Assembly (NCBI GenBank): GCA_030710605.1
Contig: CP092874.1
Location: 75,852,324 to 75,916,323, forward strand
Direction of reading: 5' to 3'
DNA: 64,000 nt
DNA from: Cordylochernes scorpioides
Taxonomy: Eukaryota > Arthropoda > Arachnida > Pseudoscorpiones > Chernetidae
In this document: piece after piece, positions 41,300 to 53,645 of the stretch
Layout: every line of letters begins with the position of its first letter
Position numbering within the stretch: the first letter of the stretch is position 1
Program-made: the position numbers and the translations under genes
Notes under the pieces: generated by a model
The model's input: the letters and a program-made list of their open reading frames with translations, nothing else
Told to the model about the DNA's origin: nothing
Databases searched by the model: none

Positions 41300-42350
41300 A
41301 TTAGACTCTCAACCCCAACATGCAAAGCAGGTAACGTCACCTATAAAAGGACCGATCGTACAACGGAAAGGTTCTTGCTCGTGTAAAAAGCAAGAACTCA
41401 TAACAACAAATATTGGAGTTTTTTATTGTGGCAGAATCATATCCTACCGGAACTGGGGTACTTGATAGTGATGCTCGGGGTTGTCGAGATCCCATGACCG
41501 TCGCAAGAATACCGATTGGTGGATCCATGAGGGCCATATAGAACGTCATGCATGATCTTAACGGCTATCTGTCACTACCACCTGAAAGGATAGACATTTT
41601 GTTCGGATGACTATGCAAGATCGTACAACACATCACGTACTCCTAGTCAAGAGCTGGAGTCGTTTTTATGACGAGAGATGTGGCAAGAAGGAAGAAAGTC
41701 GGCCACGTCTCCCTCACAATGAGCTGTCAGAGACCATAACTGGCAGAATCGCCTGCAGTAGTACGGTGAATGACAATCATGGCCACAGGAGTGGCGTCAC
41801 GTTGTTTCTTTTGACAATATCAACTCTGGATCCAGCATCATGACGGCCTTATACGTGTGTGAAGACACCGAGGAGAACAACCAATGTCTGCTTGCAATCG
41901 TCGTCGTCTTACGGATCCATCAACTAGAATTATGTCGATTGGGTACACATCACGGTCACTTCGCATAGCTGATAATTTGGACAACCGCCGTTATATACTG
42001 AAGTATTACGGCTTTTAGATTTACTCCATTCTCGAAGCTTCTACACAACCTTTCAACATAAAATGGACGGCATCAAGTTCCCCATGCTGTCCTGACCTTC
42101 CTTGATACATAGGATGCTCGTTTATTGCCCTGAGACTAGCAAGTTCTCTAGATCTCGCATCAATTTTAAACATCAGTTTCATAATTGTTGAGAGACTGCT
42201 GGACCAACTCTTTCCAACAACTTCGATTGATGAACTCGTGGCGACTATTCTAAGCCTCGTCAAGCGCGAGCTGAAAGAAAACCTTACTACGCATGCGCGG
42301 CCGACGAGTCGCAGCCGGGACTTTAGCACGCGCGCCGTCGAATAATAAAA
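41300..42350. other. GC-richer decayed region, possible gag-protease remnant of an LTR element
   Basis: A TATAAAAGG box at 41342 is followed by broken frames. 41607-41843 (+) reads SWSRFYDERCGKKEE, loosely like the FYH.RYG.KA.KC segment that precedes protease in some arthropod gypsy elements. A minus-strand frame (42021-42329) is compositionally biased and probably chance. No LTR pair or RT was found, so this is tentative. Confidence 0.25.
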
Positions 42351-42359
42351 AATGATTCT

Positions 42360-43861
42360 TCTTCTGTACTCCTTCCTTTCTTTCTCTCTCTAACTTGCGA
42401 AAACTTAATCAATTATTTTTTTATCAGCGGACACCACAGTGCCCACACAAGTATCATACACGTGTCCCCACAATAAACTTATGGCATAGAGTTGAAACAG
42501 CATGGACTTCTGTAACTGCAACTGTCGTTCAAACTTTGCTCTACTTTATATCCACAGAAGAATTAGAGAGATTAAATCGATATATTATGAAACATTTAAA
42601 GACTTATAATAACTACCTGTTATATGAGTCTTTATTCACTCTCTTGAAAAAACATGTTTTTCACTCTTTCATAAAATAAATATATTTTATTTTAAAATTT
42701 ATATTTCATCAATTGGAAATTAGTCCTTTATTTTGAGCGCGTAATGTATTTTATCGTATTAGTTACATTAACTCGGTAGTCAAAAACTTAGATTGGATTA
42801 AAGGAAGGGAAAAATAGGAAAAAAATACATAAATATTTAAAAATAGCAATTAGAATTTTAAAGTGTATTTGATTTTTTCAAGATTGTTGTAATTTTTCTT
42901 TGTAATCGAAATATCCTTTAGGCTTTGCTTTTTGCCTTTTTCATCTCTTTTTATTTACTCTCAACATCATTGTGTGCACAATAAATAAAGAAAATATAAA
43001 TTAGTTTTTAAAATATAAATTATTTATTTCATAAAACAAAGAAGCGTATTCCAAATTATAACTCTGTCTAAATATACATAAATTGCATTTTTAATTGTGA
43101 TATTTTCGTTATATAGTGAAAATGTAGGGAGAAAGTCGAAAAAAATTAAAATTTCAAGAATCTGGAGCCATCTATAAATAATATTTAGCATTATATAATT
43201 TTCGAAAAGTTTATTTCTATCTAAAATTTTTTTTAAAATATTTTTAAATGCTGGATTACAGTCGCTTTCATTTTGTAATAGGCTTGTTTACATTTTGCAT
43301 ATATTCATCTTCATTCTGCAATAATATTGTTTTAAATATTTGAAAAAATTAATTCAAAAATAAATACTAAAATAAGAATAGTGAAATTTATTTAAAGTTC
43401 AAAATTAATATATATGGGGTGATAGTTTTGAAGAAGTCGTGGTAGTTCTGTGACAAGTGGTAGTTGTGTGGCAAGTGGAGGACGCACATAGGAGACAGGA
43501 TCCAGGAGCAAAAACCTGGGAGGAGTTGATTGAGAGGAAAGAGAAGATTCGAGAACCACCCTGGGAACAACTAGGGTGGAAGTCGACTCGGTGAGAACTC
43601 TCACCAAATCATCTAAATCCAGTTACTTTTACACCATGCTCAGTAGGCCTATATAGTCATCGGAAAGTGCAGAACAGTGCGCGACTGCCGAATGCCCAAT
43701 TATAGAAACAAGACGTGGTTGATTAGGGTTGTTCTGACAAGCAAATTTTATTTTCCCTAACCTCATTACTCTGTTTCTCTCTCTTTTCTCACACAGAATA
43801 TCTTTATTGATATATTTCTGTAAAAGATGCATTTCTACAATTGATATCATAACATATATAT
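42360..43861. other. no recognised features
   Basis: AT-rich; a 94-codon frame at 42395-42679 and GT/GA-rich sequence at 43420-43620 have no recognisable motif. Confidence 0.4.
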
Positions 43862-44110
43862 TGTCAAGAGGCTTTTGCGGCTCCAATCACTAGAGGCCCC
43901 ATGGGACGCCTGTCAATCATCCCTGGACTCCGGGGGTGAGGGCCACGGGTGTGAGGGGTTCTCGGAATCTAATCGGCGGGGTGGCTGACGTCGCTCATTA
44001 GGATTATCTTTAACTTGGGGTAAGTTGTATCTAACTCTCTCTCTCCCTATAAATACCCCTTATAATAAATTAATTATTCCCAAACTTGCCCTTGCTTCAT
44101 CTCCGCGACA
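43862..44110 (+). repeat. gypsy-2 5' LTR
   Basis: 249 bp; contains CCTATAAATACCCC as a TATA-type box and AATAAA in ATAATAAATT. Partner 48866-49118. Confidence 0.9.
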
Positions 44111-44129
44111 TATTTTGGCGGAGACGCTG

Positions 44130-45490
44130 GGTAACGTGACGGAACTTCGAAGAAGTCGACGTCTACAGGGACGTGAACCAATTCTTGAACCTTTGCCACA
44201 ACGAATAAAAATGGAAGACAACCACAGACCTACTGTTAGCGATCCTACCTCCCTTGTCAGCGCCAACGAGATCCATCTACCTTTTCTGGAGATGGAAATA
44301 TAAACCCTGGACAGTGGTTGAAAGAGTATGAGAGAGTGTCGAAGTACAATAGATGGGAGGAGACCATGAAGCTTGCCAACGTTGTCTTTTACTTGATAAT
44401 AACGAAGAATCACTCAACTCGTGGAGAAGCTGTGAAGACGCATTCCGCGGTGTGTTCGGATTGCAGGAGGATTCTGCTCGACGCGCCGAGGAAGTTCTGA
44501 AGTCAAGAGCACAGAAGGCCGAGGAATCCAGCGAGTCATACATCGGGATATTCTTTGTCTCTGCAACCAGGTGAACCCTTGCATGGAAGAAGGTGAGAAA
44601 GTTGCTCACATTATAAAGGGAATTTCGTAGGACACCTACCAGGTATTGGTAGCGAAAGACATTCATACGGTAGATGAGATCCTGAAGTTTTGCCGTCATC
44701 TGACAACCGTCAAGCAGCGAGGATCGGCCGTACGAAATTTGCCAGGTTGTCAAACGTAATGCCCATTTCATGTGTTGACGACTCAGACGACTTGGCCGGC
44801 TTAATTCGCCGCATCGTTAGAGAAGAGATACAAAAGGTCTTCTCAGCACCTGAAGTGGTCAATCCTCTCCGAGAGGTGAACGCCCTGAAAAAGACTGTGA
44901 GGGAAGAAGTCAGCCGTGCTCTCCAACCTACCAGACCACAAGTCAACGTGGTACAACAACAACCACGCACGCTCTATTATAGTATCGACCGACCAACCCA
45001 ACCCAGGAAGACGGAACATTGGAGAACCTACGACGACAAACCAATCTGCTTCCACTGCGGACGACCCGGACATGTCGTTCGTTATTGTAGAGAACGACGG
45101 CAGGGTTTCGCTGAAGCCAGGACAAGGAATGGCGGAGAAGGAAGAAATGTTGGATTTTCGAGTCGACCCCCGAGATATGACGCCGACGACGACTATGTAA
45201 CGCCCCAAATCTCGACGTACTTCTACCGGAGCTCTTCCCCATATCCCGGCTGTGACCAGGTCGCCAGCCCGAAGACAATCCCAGTCGCCAGCTCGTCGTT
45301 TCAGCCGTTCTCCCAAGCCTCAGAATGTGAAAAACTAAGTGGAGCGGTTTCTAACGGGGGTGAGGTCGCCATTGAGGAAAATCCTCCAGGGTATATCGCC
45401 GCTAAATTGAAAGAAAATTTTGTTATCGTCGAAATAAATGGATGCAAAATTAAAGCATTTCTGTTATTTCGAACAAATTTCGACGCGAAC
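44130..45490 (+). pseudogene. gypsy-2 gag
   Basis: Starts with an Arg-rich leader (TELRRSRRLQGRE), then after a frameshift the capsid-like segment NPGQWLKEYERVSKYNRW (44318 onward) and WRSCEDAFRGVF. More frame changes follow. The 44690-45493 frame carries DDLAGLIRRIVREE and the nucleocapsid knuckle CFHCGRPGHVVRYC (about 45046-45090). The protease DTG box that should follow near 45450-45480 is not readable in any one frame. Confidence 0.75.
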
Positions 45491-45499
45491 TAAAGACAC

Positions 45500-48400
45500 T
45501 TCTCTTCAAAGAACCAGTCCCATTCTTAAAGCCGCAAACAAAAATTTAATAGAGACCCTTGGAAAATGTGTCCTGAACATAGAAGTTAATGGTATGAATA
45601 TATCATTTGAATTCGTTCTCATGGTGGAATGCAGCCATGACATCATATTCGGATGGGACTTCTTCAAGGCCACCGAGGCCGTCATTGATTGTGGCAGAAA
45701 TGAACTCCATCTAGGGGAAACCTCTGTCCTGGAATCTCGAGAGGAGGAAAACCAGAGATTGTTTGCTTCCGACGACTTTGTCATCCCGCTTAAATCATTA
45801 AAGAAGATCAGTGTGATAAACGAAGAAATATGTGGTGTTAGAGATGTTTTAGTCTCCACTTCTAAGGACTTATTATTAAGAAAGGAAATTCTTATACCAA
45901 ACTCATTGGTTACATTTCGACACGGCCGAGGTAGCATTTGGGTGGCGAAAGGAGCGCCTCGGCCGCAACTGATTCCATCAGGAATGAATATGTGCACCAT
46001 GGAAAGTTATGAGAATGGGAATATCTGCAGTCTTATTGAATCCAGCGATAAGTTACAAGGAACGCAGCTAAAGCCACGTGAATGGTCACAGAAGATAAAC
46101 CTTACTCTAGGCTGTCTGAAATTCAAAGGTTACAGCTTGTTTCATGCCTTGACGAGTTAATTGAAATATTTGATTTTGGGAGTACTCCTATTAAGCCCAC
46201 CAGTACTGTGAAGCACAATATAAACACAGAAGACCACTCTCCTGTCAAACAGCGGCCCTATAGAGTAACACCAAGTGAACAACGACTAATTCAAGATGAA
46301 GTGAACAAGATGATTGAAAATTACATTGTGAAGCCCTCTGAAAGTCCTTGGTCATCTCCAGTTATTCTAGTTCGAAAGAAAGATGGGACCTGGTGATTCT
46401 GCGTAGATTATCGTCGATTAAATAAGATAACAAAAAAGGTTTTTACCCGCTGCCACGCATTGACGATGCCTTGGACAGTTTAGCCGGCTCTAGTTACTTC
46501 TCCAAGATGGATCTTCGGTCCGGGTATTGGCAGATTGAAGTGGACGAAAAAGACAGGAAGAAAACTGCCTTCATCACTCCAGATGAGCTGTATAAATTCC
46601 GAGTAATGCCTTTCGGTCTATGCAACGCTCCAGCAACGTTTGAAAGGATGATAGATAGTGTTCTGGGCAGTCTTAAATGGAACATATGACTTTGCTACCT
46701 GGACGACATCGTAGTTTACGCACCTACCTTTGTGGAACATCTACGTCGTCTACAACTTGTATTAAGGTGCATCCAGAAAGCTGGACAAAACTTAAACCAC
46801 AAAAAGTATATTTTTGGATCAAGGAGGATAAAGATTTTAGGACAACTTGTTGACGCCAATGGAATTCATCCAGATCCAGATAAAGTTGAAGCCGTCTCTA
46901 AATTTCCGAGGCCAAGGAATATCTCTGAACTGAGGACCTTTCTTGGATTATGTTCCTATTACCGAAGATTTATTGACAACTTTGCCGACAAAGCTAGATC
47001 TTTGCATGACCTACTGAAGACTGAAAAACAATTTTATTCTCAAGGGAAAGCGTTTGAAGTCCTTTAAACAGCTCTAATTTCAGAGCCTGTCTTGGGACAC
47101 TTTGATGAATCTGCTGATACCCATCTACACACGGATGCGAGCGGACATGCTATTGGAGCTGTTCTTCTACAAATACAAGGTGGAAAGGAGCGGCCTATAG
47201 CTTATGAATATAGAAGCTTGACAAAGGCTGAAAATAACTATCCTACAATAGAAAAAGAATACCTTGCTGTAGTCTGGTATAATAGCAAATTCCGTCCATA
47301 TTTGTTTGGTCGACCATTCACGGTTGTCACTGACCATCACTCTCTATGTTGGTTGGTAAGGCAGAAAGATCCTTCTGGACGTTTGGCAAGATGGGCGCTG
47401 AAGTAGCAAGAATTTGACGTGACCGTTATCTACAAGAGCGGACGCAAACATAAGGATGCCGATTGTCTGTTAAGGAGCCCGCTTGAGAACGATCAGCCAA
47501 GTGCTGTGATGTCACTAACCAACGTCGATATAGAGCAGACTAAAGACCCGGATTTAGCTAAAATAATCGATAATTTAAACTCGAGCTACACCTGAAAGGA
47601 ATTCAGCATTATCGACGGCATCTTATACAAGAAAAACTATAGCGCAACTGGAAGACCCTGGCTTATGATGACTTCTAAGCACTTAAGATCGGAAGTCATG
47701 GCAGATTTATATGATGCTCCTACAGCTGGGCATTTGAGTTTCGTCCGAACGTATGACAAAGTGAAGAAACGATTATATTGGCCTGGCCTTTATAGAACTG
47801 TTCGCCAATATGTAAGCCATTGTCGGGAGTGTCAACAAAGGAAGAAATTACCTCGACGTCAGGCTGGACAACTTGTATCCATACCACCTGTAGAAAAGCC
47901 ATTCTATAAGATCGTGGTTGATCTCCTTGGAAGATTTACAGTTTCTAAAGACGGAAATAGTTGGATCATTGTGTGCACCGATTATATGACAAGGTATGCC
48001 ATAACGAAAGCGATCCCAGACGGAGGAGCAATCGAAACAGCTAAGTTCCTGGTTGAAGACGACATCTTGAAGCATGGAGCTCCTTGAGAAATGATAACAG
48101 AGATCGCGGAAGAAATTTCATTTCTCAAGTAATAAAAGAGATCAATGCTCTGTGCGGACTTGTGCGCAGATTTACAACGGCCTACCATTCCCAGACCAAC
48201 GGCCTGACTGAAAGGTTCAACAAAACTCTGGGAGACATGTTGTCCATTTACACAGGTGCTGAGCAGAAGGACTGGGACCAAGTTTTACCCTATGTAACTT
48301 TTTCTTACAACACTGCTAAACAGGAGGCGACCGGCTACACCCCGTACTTTCTTGTCCACGCCCGCGAGGCCGAGACCTACATCGATGCCGTACTACCTTA

Positions 48401-48830
48401 CCTACCAGATGAGATCTCTGACGACTAAGTTGGAGAACTTATGACCAGAGCCGAGGAAGCGCGTCAACTCTCCCGATCACGCCTTCTACAATCACAGGCG
48501 AAAGACGGTAGACTTTACGACCAGAAACATACTCCAGTCTATTACCAGAAGGATGATCTTGTGTGGGATTTTACTCCCATTCGAAAAGTAGGACTATCAG
48601 AAAATCTACTGAAGAGATACTTCGGTCCCTACAAGGTGACCAAGAAGCTTTCAGAAGTTACGTATGAAGTAGAGCCCGTGGACCCGTCTCCCCGATCACG
48701 GAAAGCCAAGGATATCGTCCATGTCATTCGGATGAAGCCCTACCTGAACCCCGAAGAACAACATTCCATTCTGCTAGGGAACACCAGCCGTGATAGATTT
48801 CTTTCCAGAACAAGGGCTGATACAAGCTAA
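45500..48830 (+). pseudogene. gypsy-2 pol with repeated in-frame stops
   Basis: Protease C terminus (CSHDIIFGWDFFKATEAVIDC) is followed by RT (KQRPYRVTPSEQRLIQDEV, SPWSSPVILVRKKDG). Stop TGA 46394-46396 sits where RFCVDYRR is expected. From 46471 to 48087 a single frame carries RT (MPFGLCNAPATFE, LCYLDDIVVY), RNase H ([24 protein letters not shown]) and the integrase finger and core (GHLSFVRTYDKV, CRECQQRK, WIIVCTDYMTRYA) but is broken by stops at 46687, 47065, 47404, about 47594 and 48085. The integrase then shifts frame (HSQTNGLTERFNKTL, FGPYKVTKKL, HVIRMKPYLNP). Protein similarity stays high between the stops. Confidence 0.85.
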
Positions 48831-48865
48831 TCAGCGGGTCGCTGTTTTCTCTAAAGAGGGAGTAA

Positions 48866-49118
48866 TGTCAAGAGGCCTTTGCGGCTCCAATCACGAGAGG
48901 CCCCATGGGACGCCTGTCAATCATCCCTGGACTCCGGGGGTGGGGGCCACGGGTGTGAGGGGTTCTCGGAATCTGATCGGCGGGGTGGCTGACGTCTCTC
49001 ATTAGGATTATCTTTAACTTGGGGTAGGTTGTATCTAACTCTCTGTCTCCCTATAAATACCCCTTATAATAAATTAATTATTCCCAAACTTGCCCTTGCT
49101 TTATTTTTCTCCGCAACA
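48866..49118 (+). repeat. gypsy-2 3' LTR
   Basis: 253 bp, TGTCAAGAGG to CCGCAACA, followed by the ATAT duplication. About 4% diverged from the 5' LTR by eye. Confidence 0.9.
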
Positions 49119-49347
49119 ATATTCAGAAATGAAAATTATTGAAAATTAACTAATAAAAATGTATCGGTAATCCATAGCGAGTGTTGATCACCACTGCAGG
49201 CCACGTAGGTTGGCAGCTCCAGCAGTAGAACTTTTGATGCTCGATCATTATATTCTGCCTTGGTCTGAACTCATGGCGGCCGGCCGCTAGAAAAATATCA
49301 TTGACCTTTGCAAATGGGTTTTTTCACATTATATTCTTATATATCAA

Positions 49348-50302
49348 CTAGACCCGAGAATTCCCCCGAGTTTAATTTCCTTCATACTGAATTACATCAA
49401 TAATAAATAGTATAAGTGCTATAGAATAGCAATACATAAGTAACACATAACTATAGGCAAAAAGTGTGTGTTATGGCAAAAATTGTATTATATTAGTATT
49501 TACATATTTGATTTAATTATTTTTTGCAAACCTTTTTGTTGTTTCAAAATCAATATAGTTTAAATAAATGGCAGCTTTTCCACCCAACCCCCGAGGTACC
49601 CGCCCCATCGCATTAACCCTTGAAATTGCTTGAGTTGAGTGAGTGACTGCGATGGATATTGACTGCGATGTCCATCTTCTCAGTATGAATAAGAAAAATA
49701 GTTTTATAAAAAATTAATCCAAAATACTGGCATGCAGATATTTTTCTGTGAAAAAAATAAAAGAGCACATGGAAATTAGGCAAACATATGTGTTTGCTAA
49801 TGACTGGGACTGCATTTTAAACAATTTTTTGAAAGGAGATAAAAAAGGCAAGAACAAAAATTAATAAAAAAAATACAAAAGCCATTATTTATATAAAGTA
49901 ACGCTAATTTTGTAAAGTATTTTAAAAATTGCATTGTGTGCACTTACTGTAACTTAGTTAGTAATATAAATTTCTCTCTCAATACTTTTGTAAAAAAAAG
50001 TAACACTCGTATAAATAGATATTTAAAAAAAAAGTACGCAAGCAACTTGAAAAAAAATTCAGAACGCTCATTCGTCGCTTAATTGTCCAAGTGTTATTAC
50101 TTCGGCTCGTATTTACTCCGCGAAAAAGAAAAAGGTTTCCGAATGAAAAAAAAAAACAGCCATAAAATACTAATCAAAATGTAGCCGAAAATTTTCCTCA
50201 GGTTTATGAAAGCGACATGCAAAATTTGGTACCAATTGGTTTAGTAGTTTTTGAGTTTATCGCGAAACAGACCACGGACATTGACTTCTATATATAAGAA
50301 GA
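49348..50302 (-). mobile_element. Helitron-like non-autonomous element, copy B
   Basis: On the minus strand it starts TCTTCTTATATATAGAAGTC (50302 downward) beside A and ends GGGAATTCTCGGGTCTAG beside T. It matches copy A (34621-35596) over its length with moderate divergence. The 3' hairpin is shortened compared with copy A. It is non-coding. Confidence 0.75.
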
Positions 50303-50560
50303 TAGGAAAGATAAAAGCGGAGTATAAAAAACGTAAAAGATGATATTTGTTGTTGATAGGGAAACGAGCAGTGGTATAATCAACTTTAGTACTGACATCT
50401 TTGTTTCCAGGTACGTGGAGGGTGAAATGGACCGTATTCTCAGATAAATCACACCTCCGTTTCATATAGGACAATCGCAGAGGCTGGATGTACACAGAAT
50501 ACACCAGCTTACATGTTCTGTCAGATACTCTAGTACTTAACCGTACAACTACCCTGACCG
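50303..50560. other. unique sequence left of the minisatellite
   Basis: The minus-strand frame here continues from the repeat array (within 50241-50726: ENTVHFTLHVPGNKDVSTK) and is non-repetitive. A plus-strand acceptor-like TTTGTTTCCAG precedes GTACGTGG at 50410. Neither is enough to call an exon. Confidence 0.25.
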
Positions 50561-52245
50561 TGGTGGTTCCACGAACATTAATGTACAAGAGTCCACAGAG
50601 CAGGTTGAAAGACCCCGTACAAAGATATTCTACCGCTGTAGTGCCACCAACAATAAACTGTACAAAACCATGTTGAAGGACCCCGTACAAAGATAATCTA
50701 CCGCTGTAGTGCCACCAACAATACACTGTAGAAGACCAGCTTGAAGAACGCCGTACAAAGAGAATCTACCGCTGTAGTGCCACAAACAATAAACTGTACA
50801 AAACCATGTTGAAGGACCCCGTACAAAGATAATCTACCGCTGTAGTGCCACCAACAATACACTGTAGAAGATCAGCTTGAAGATCGCCGTACAAAGAGAA
50901 TCTACCGCTGTAGTACCACCAACAATACACTGTACAAGACCAGCTTGAAGAACACCGTACAAAGATAATATACCGCTGTAGTACCACCAACAATACACTG
51001 TAGAAGACCAGCTTGAAGAACGCCGTACAAAGAGAATCTACCGCTGTAGTGCCACCAACAATACACTGTAGAAGACCAGCTTGAAGAACACCGTACAAAG
51101 ATAATATACCGCTGTAGTACCACCAACAATAAACTGTAGAAGATCAGCTTGAAGAACACCGTACAAAGATAATATACCGCTGTAGTACCACCAACAATAA
51201 ACTGTAGAAGATCAGCTTGAAGATCGCCGTACAAAGAGAATCTACCGCTGTAGTACCACCAACAATACACTGTACAAGACCAGCTTGAAGAACACCGTAC
51301 AAAGATAATATACCGCTGTAGTACCACCAACAATACACTGTAGAAGACCAGCTTGAAGAACGCCGTACAAAGAGAATCTACCGCTGTAGTGCCACCAACA
51401 ATACACTGTAGAAGACCAGCTTGAAGAACACCGTACAAAGATAATCTACCGCTGTAGTGCCACCAACAATACACTGTAGAAGATCAGCTTGAAGATCGCC
51501 GTACAAAGAGAATCTACCGCTGTAGTACCACCAACAATACACTGTACAAGACCAGCTTGAAGAACACCGTACAAAGATAATATACCGCTGTAGTGCCACC
51601 AACAATACACTGTAGAAGACCAGCTTGAAGAACGCCGTACAAAGAGAATCTACCGCTGTAGTGCCACCAACAATACACTGTAGAAGACCAGCTTGAAGAA
51701 CACCGTACAAAGATAATATACCGCTGCAGTACCACCAACAATACTGTACAAGACCAGGTTGAAGGACCCCGTACAAAGATAATCCACCGCTGTAGTACCA
51801 CCGACAATACTGTACAAGACCAGGTTGAAGGACCCCGTACAAAGATAATATACCGCTGTAGTACCACCGACAAAACTGTACAAGACCAGGTTGAAGGACC
51901 CCGTACAAAGATAATATACCGCTGTAGTACCACTGACAATACTGTACAAGAACAGGTTGAAGGACCTCGTACAAAGAGAATTCACCGCTGTAGTACCACC
52001 AACAATACTGTCCAAGACCAGGTTGAAGGACCCCGTACAAAGATGATCTACCGCTGTAGTGCCGCCAACAATACTGTACAAGGACAGGTTGAAGGACCCC
52101 GTACAAAGATAATATACCGCTGTAGTACCACCAACAATACTGTACAAGAACAGGTTGAAGGACCCCGTACAAAGAGAATTCACCGCTGTAGTACCACCAA
52201 CAATACACTGTACAATATCAGGTTGAAGGACGCCGTACAAAGACA
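50560..52245. repeat. minisatellite, ~25 units of 68 bp then 66 bp
   Basis: The unit contains CCGCTGTAGTACCACCAACA and GTACAAAGATAAT. From 50633 to 51721 the start-to-start distance is 68 bp (16 units); from 51721 to about 52183 it is 66 bp because CAATACACTG becomes CAATACTG (8 units). Short variants (AGAAGATCAGC against ACAAGACCAGC, GATCGCC against GAACACC) alternate in blocks, suggesting larger duplications of several units. Three minus-strand frames stay open for long stretches. Confidence 0.95.
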
Positions 52246-52271
52246 ATCGGTCCGACTATGCAAAGGGCGAG

Positions 52272-52550
52272 GTGCTCGGCCTACTGAGAGCCGCCAGCTG
52301 GACCGTTGCCATGGTGACCGCTCCATCCTTGATTAAGCGAGTAGTCTGGATCGATGACCCTCGCGCCGAAAATCAAAAGTTCAGGCTATTTATAAAGGAA
52401 AGCAGCAGATTCCCTCTGGCTGGACCACGACTTGACGACCTCGAAAGGCTATTTCCTACTACTCTTCCTCAGAGTCTAGAACAGGGAGAGTCAATCTTTC
52501 CAGCAGGCGATTTCAGAGATAACATTTTTTTACAGAGGTCAAGCACCTAA
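52272..52550 (+). CDS. hypothetical open frame right of the minisatellite
   Basis: 93 codons, open also a little upstream (from about 52229), reading KGEVLGLLRAASWTVAMV, IKRVVWIDDPRAENQ and DDLERLFPTTLPQ, in GC-richer DNA than its neighbours. The composition looks protein-like, but I recognise no family and see no start, partner exon or other copy. It could be a fragment of an old gene or element beside which the minisatellite expanded. Confidence 0.25.
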   Translation: MLGLLRAASWTVAMVTAPSLIKRVVWIDDPRAENQKFRLFIKESSRFPLAGPRLDDLERLFPTTLPQSLEQGESIFPAGDFRDNIFLQRSST

Positions 52551-52564
52551 TTTTTTATTTATTA

Positions 52565-52660
52565 CTAGCGGATGTACCCGGCTTCGCCCGGGTTTTACCT
52601 GAGTAAAGGTTTGTCTAACGAATATTTGTTAAAACAATTCTCTATAAACTTATTTAAAAA
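52565..52660 (-). mobile_element. Helitron-like 3'-end fragment
   Basis: On the minus strand it ends CCCGGGCGAAGCCGGGTACA then CTAG (52565-52568) beside T, the hairpin-plus-CTAG signature of the Helitron-like ends here. Its other side is cut by gypsy-3 at 52671, within (TA)n. Confidence 0.6.
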
Positions 52661-52670
52661 TATATATATA

Positions 52671-53635
52671 TGTCATAATTTGTATATAATTAAATGCAAC
52701 CCCGACCCACTATGTATGTACCATGTATGATTTTCAAAGACTTAATAAAGAACAAGGTAACTGGAGGGAAGCAAGTAGCATTAAGATATAGGAAGTAGAC
52801 CTAAGGCTGGCACGACTATTCTGGGCACCCCTGTGTCAATATTGCAGGGGCAGAAACCGGACGTCTCTAGTGACCAGAAGTTATAAATGTTAAAGCTAAC
52901 ACCCAATATTTCCGGCAAAGACAGGACGTATCCAATATCCACAGAAGTTATATTAGTATAGAGACACCCCATACTTCCGACCCAAGATAGGACGTATTTG
53001 ATAACACGGAAGTAAATAAAGTCAAAATAGCACTCGACACTTCCTATCAAGCAGATCACAGCTTTCATCAAGGAAAGCCGCGGGCCAATCAAAAGATAGC
53101 ATCTAAATAGGTCAACCAATAGGGAAAAAGCATGTGATCATCTCTCAACCAATCAGAGAGAAACGGAGTCTTGGTGTTAAATCGAAAGGCAAGGATGGTC
53201 AGTTAGGTTTTCGCTCTCATAGGAACAACACCTGCAGTAGCGACTTGGCTCCCACCGAGTTCGGATCAGCCTTCGACTTGCTCCCACCAAGGTAACATCT
53301 GTTCTAGAGACCTCTCTCAGCTCAGCTCATAGCTATGTCAATCACCGCCATGTGATCAGATAAGGAACAATCAAACCCGCTCCTTCTCAAGCTTTCTTCC
53401 CTCCAACCAGTTGCCTTTTATTTCCAAACTCAAACAATCACGTGTCCTGATTATTCCTAACTGTGTGCTTCACTTACCACTCAACGACTGCGCTTCAACC
53501 AAATATCACCATTCGCATCCAACAACAAGAAACCCCGCAACGATATTGCCACAGATCGGTTAAGTCGACAGGATTCTACAACAGTGTAATACAACAAATA
53601 TTATAGTGTAACAACAATTGCATCATCATATTACA
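52671..53635 (+). repeat. gypsy-3 5' LTR
   Basis: 965 bp, TGTCATAATTTG to CATATTACA, identical to 58491-59455. It includes three ~66-bp imperfect direct repeats and three CCAAT boxes in the presumed U3. A 112-codon minus-strand frame appears in both LTRs and is probably chance. Confidence 0.95.
52859..53055 (+). promoter_or_regulatory. three ~66-bp imperfect direct repeats in the gypsy-3 U3
   Basis: Units start at 52859, 52924 and 52990, each with GGACGT; the shared order is GGACGT, (C)AGAAGTTAT, ACACCC and TTCCG, best kept in the first two. Spaced 65 and 66 bp, they precede CCAAT boxes at 53094 (GGGCCAATC), 53116 (CAACCAATAG) and 53148 (CAACCAATCAG). This is an enhancer-plus-promoter layout as in other LTRs; activity is inferred. 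Confidence 0.6.
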
Positions 53636-53645
53636 CAGAGTCGAC

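Larger units (their letters stand above)
43862..49118 (+). mobile_element. gypsy-2: complete Ty3/gypsy element, inactivated
   Basis: LTRs 43862-44110 and 48866-49118 (TGTCAAGAGG to CGACA or CAACA) differ by about ten substitutions and one small indel. A 4-bp duplication ATAT flanks the element (43858-43861 and 49119-49122). A purine tract (CTAAAGAGGGAGTAA) precedes the 3' LTR. Gag, protease, RT, RNase H and integrase are in Ty3 order. The coding region contains several in-frame stops and frameshifts. A distant solo LTR of the family is at 6290-6518. Confidence 0.92.

Noticed and set aside
44843..45316. Several 90-160-codon minus-strand frames over gypsy-2 gag and pol
   Set aside because: They mirror the plus-strand coding sequence, which carries the recognisable Gag and Pol motifs.
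49276..49290. GCGGCCGGCCGC palindrome
   Set aside because: Striking in AT-rich DNA but isolated, with no flanking vector sequence or element boundary that would give it meaning.
52781..53119. 112-codon minus-strand frame in the gypsy-3 LTR, repeated at 58601-58939
   Set aside because: Present twice only because the LTRs are identical; it lies across promoter-type sequence and has no recognisable domain.
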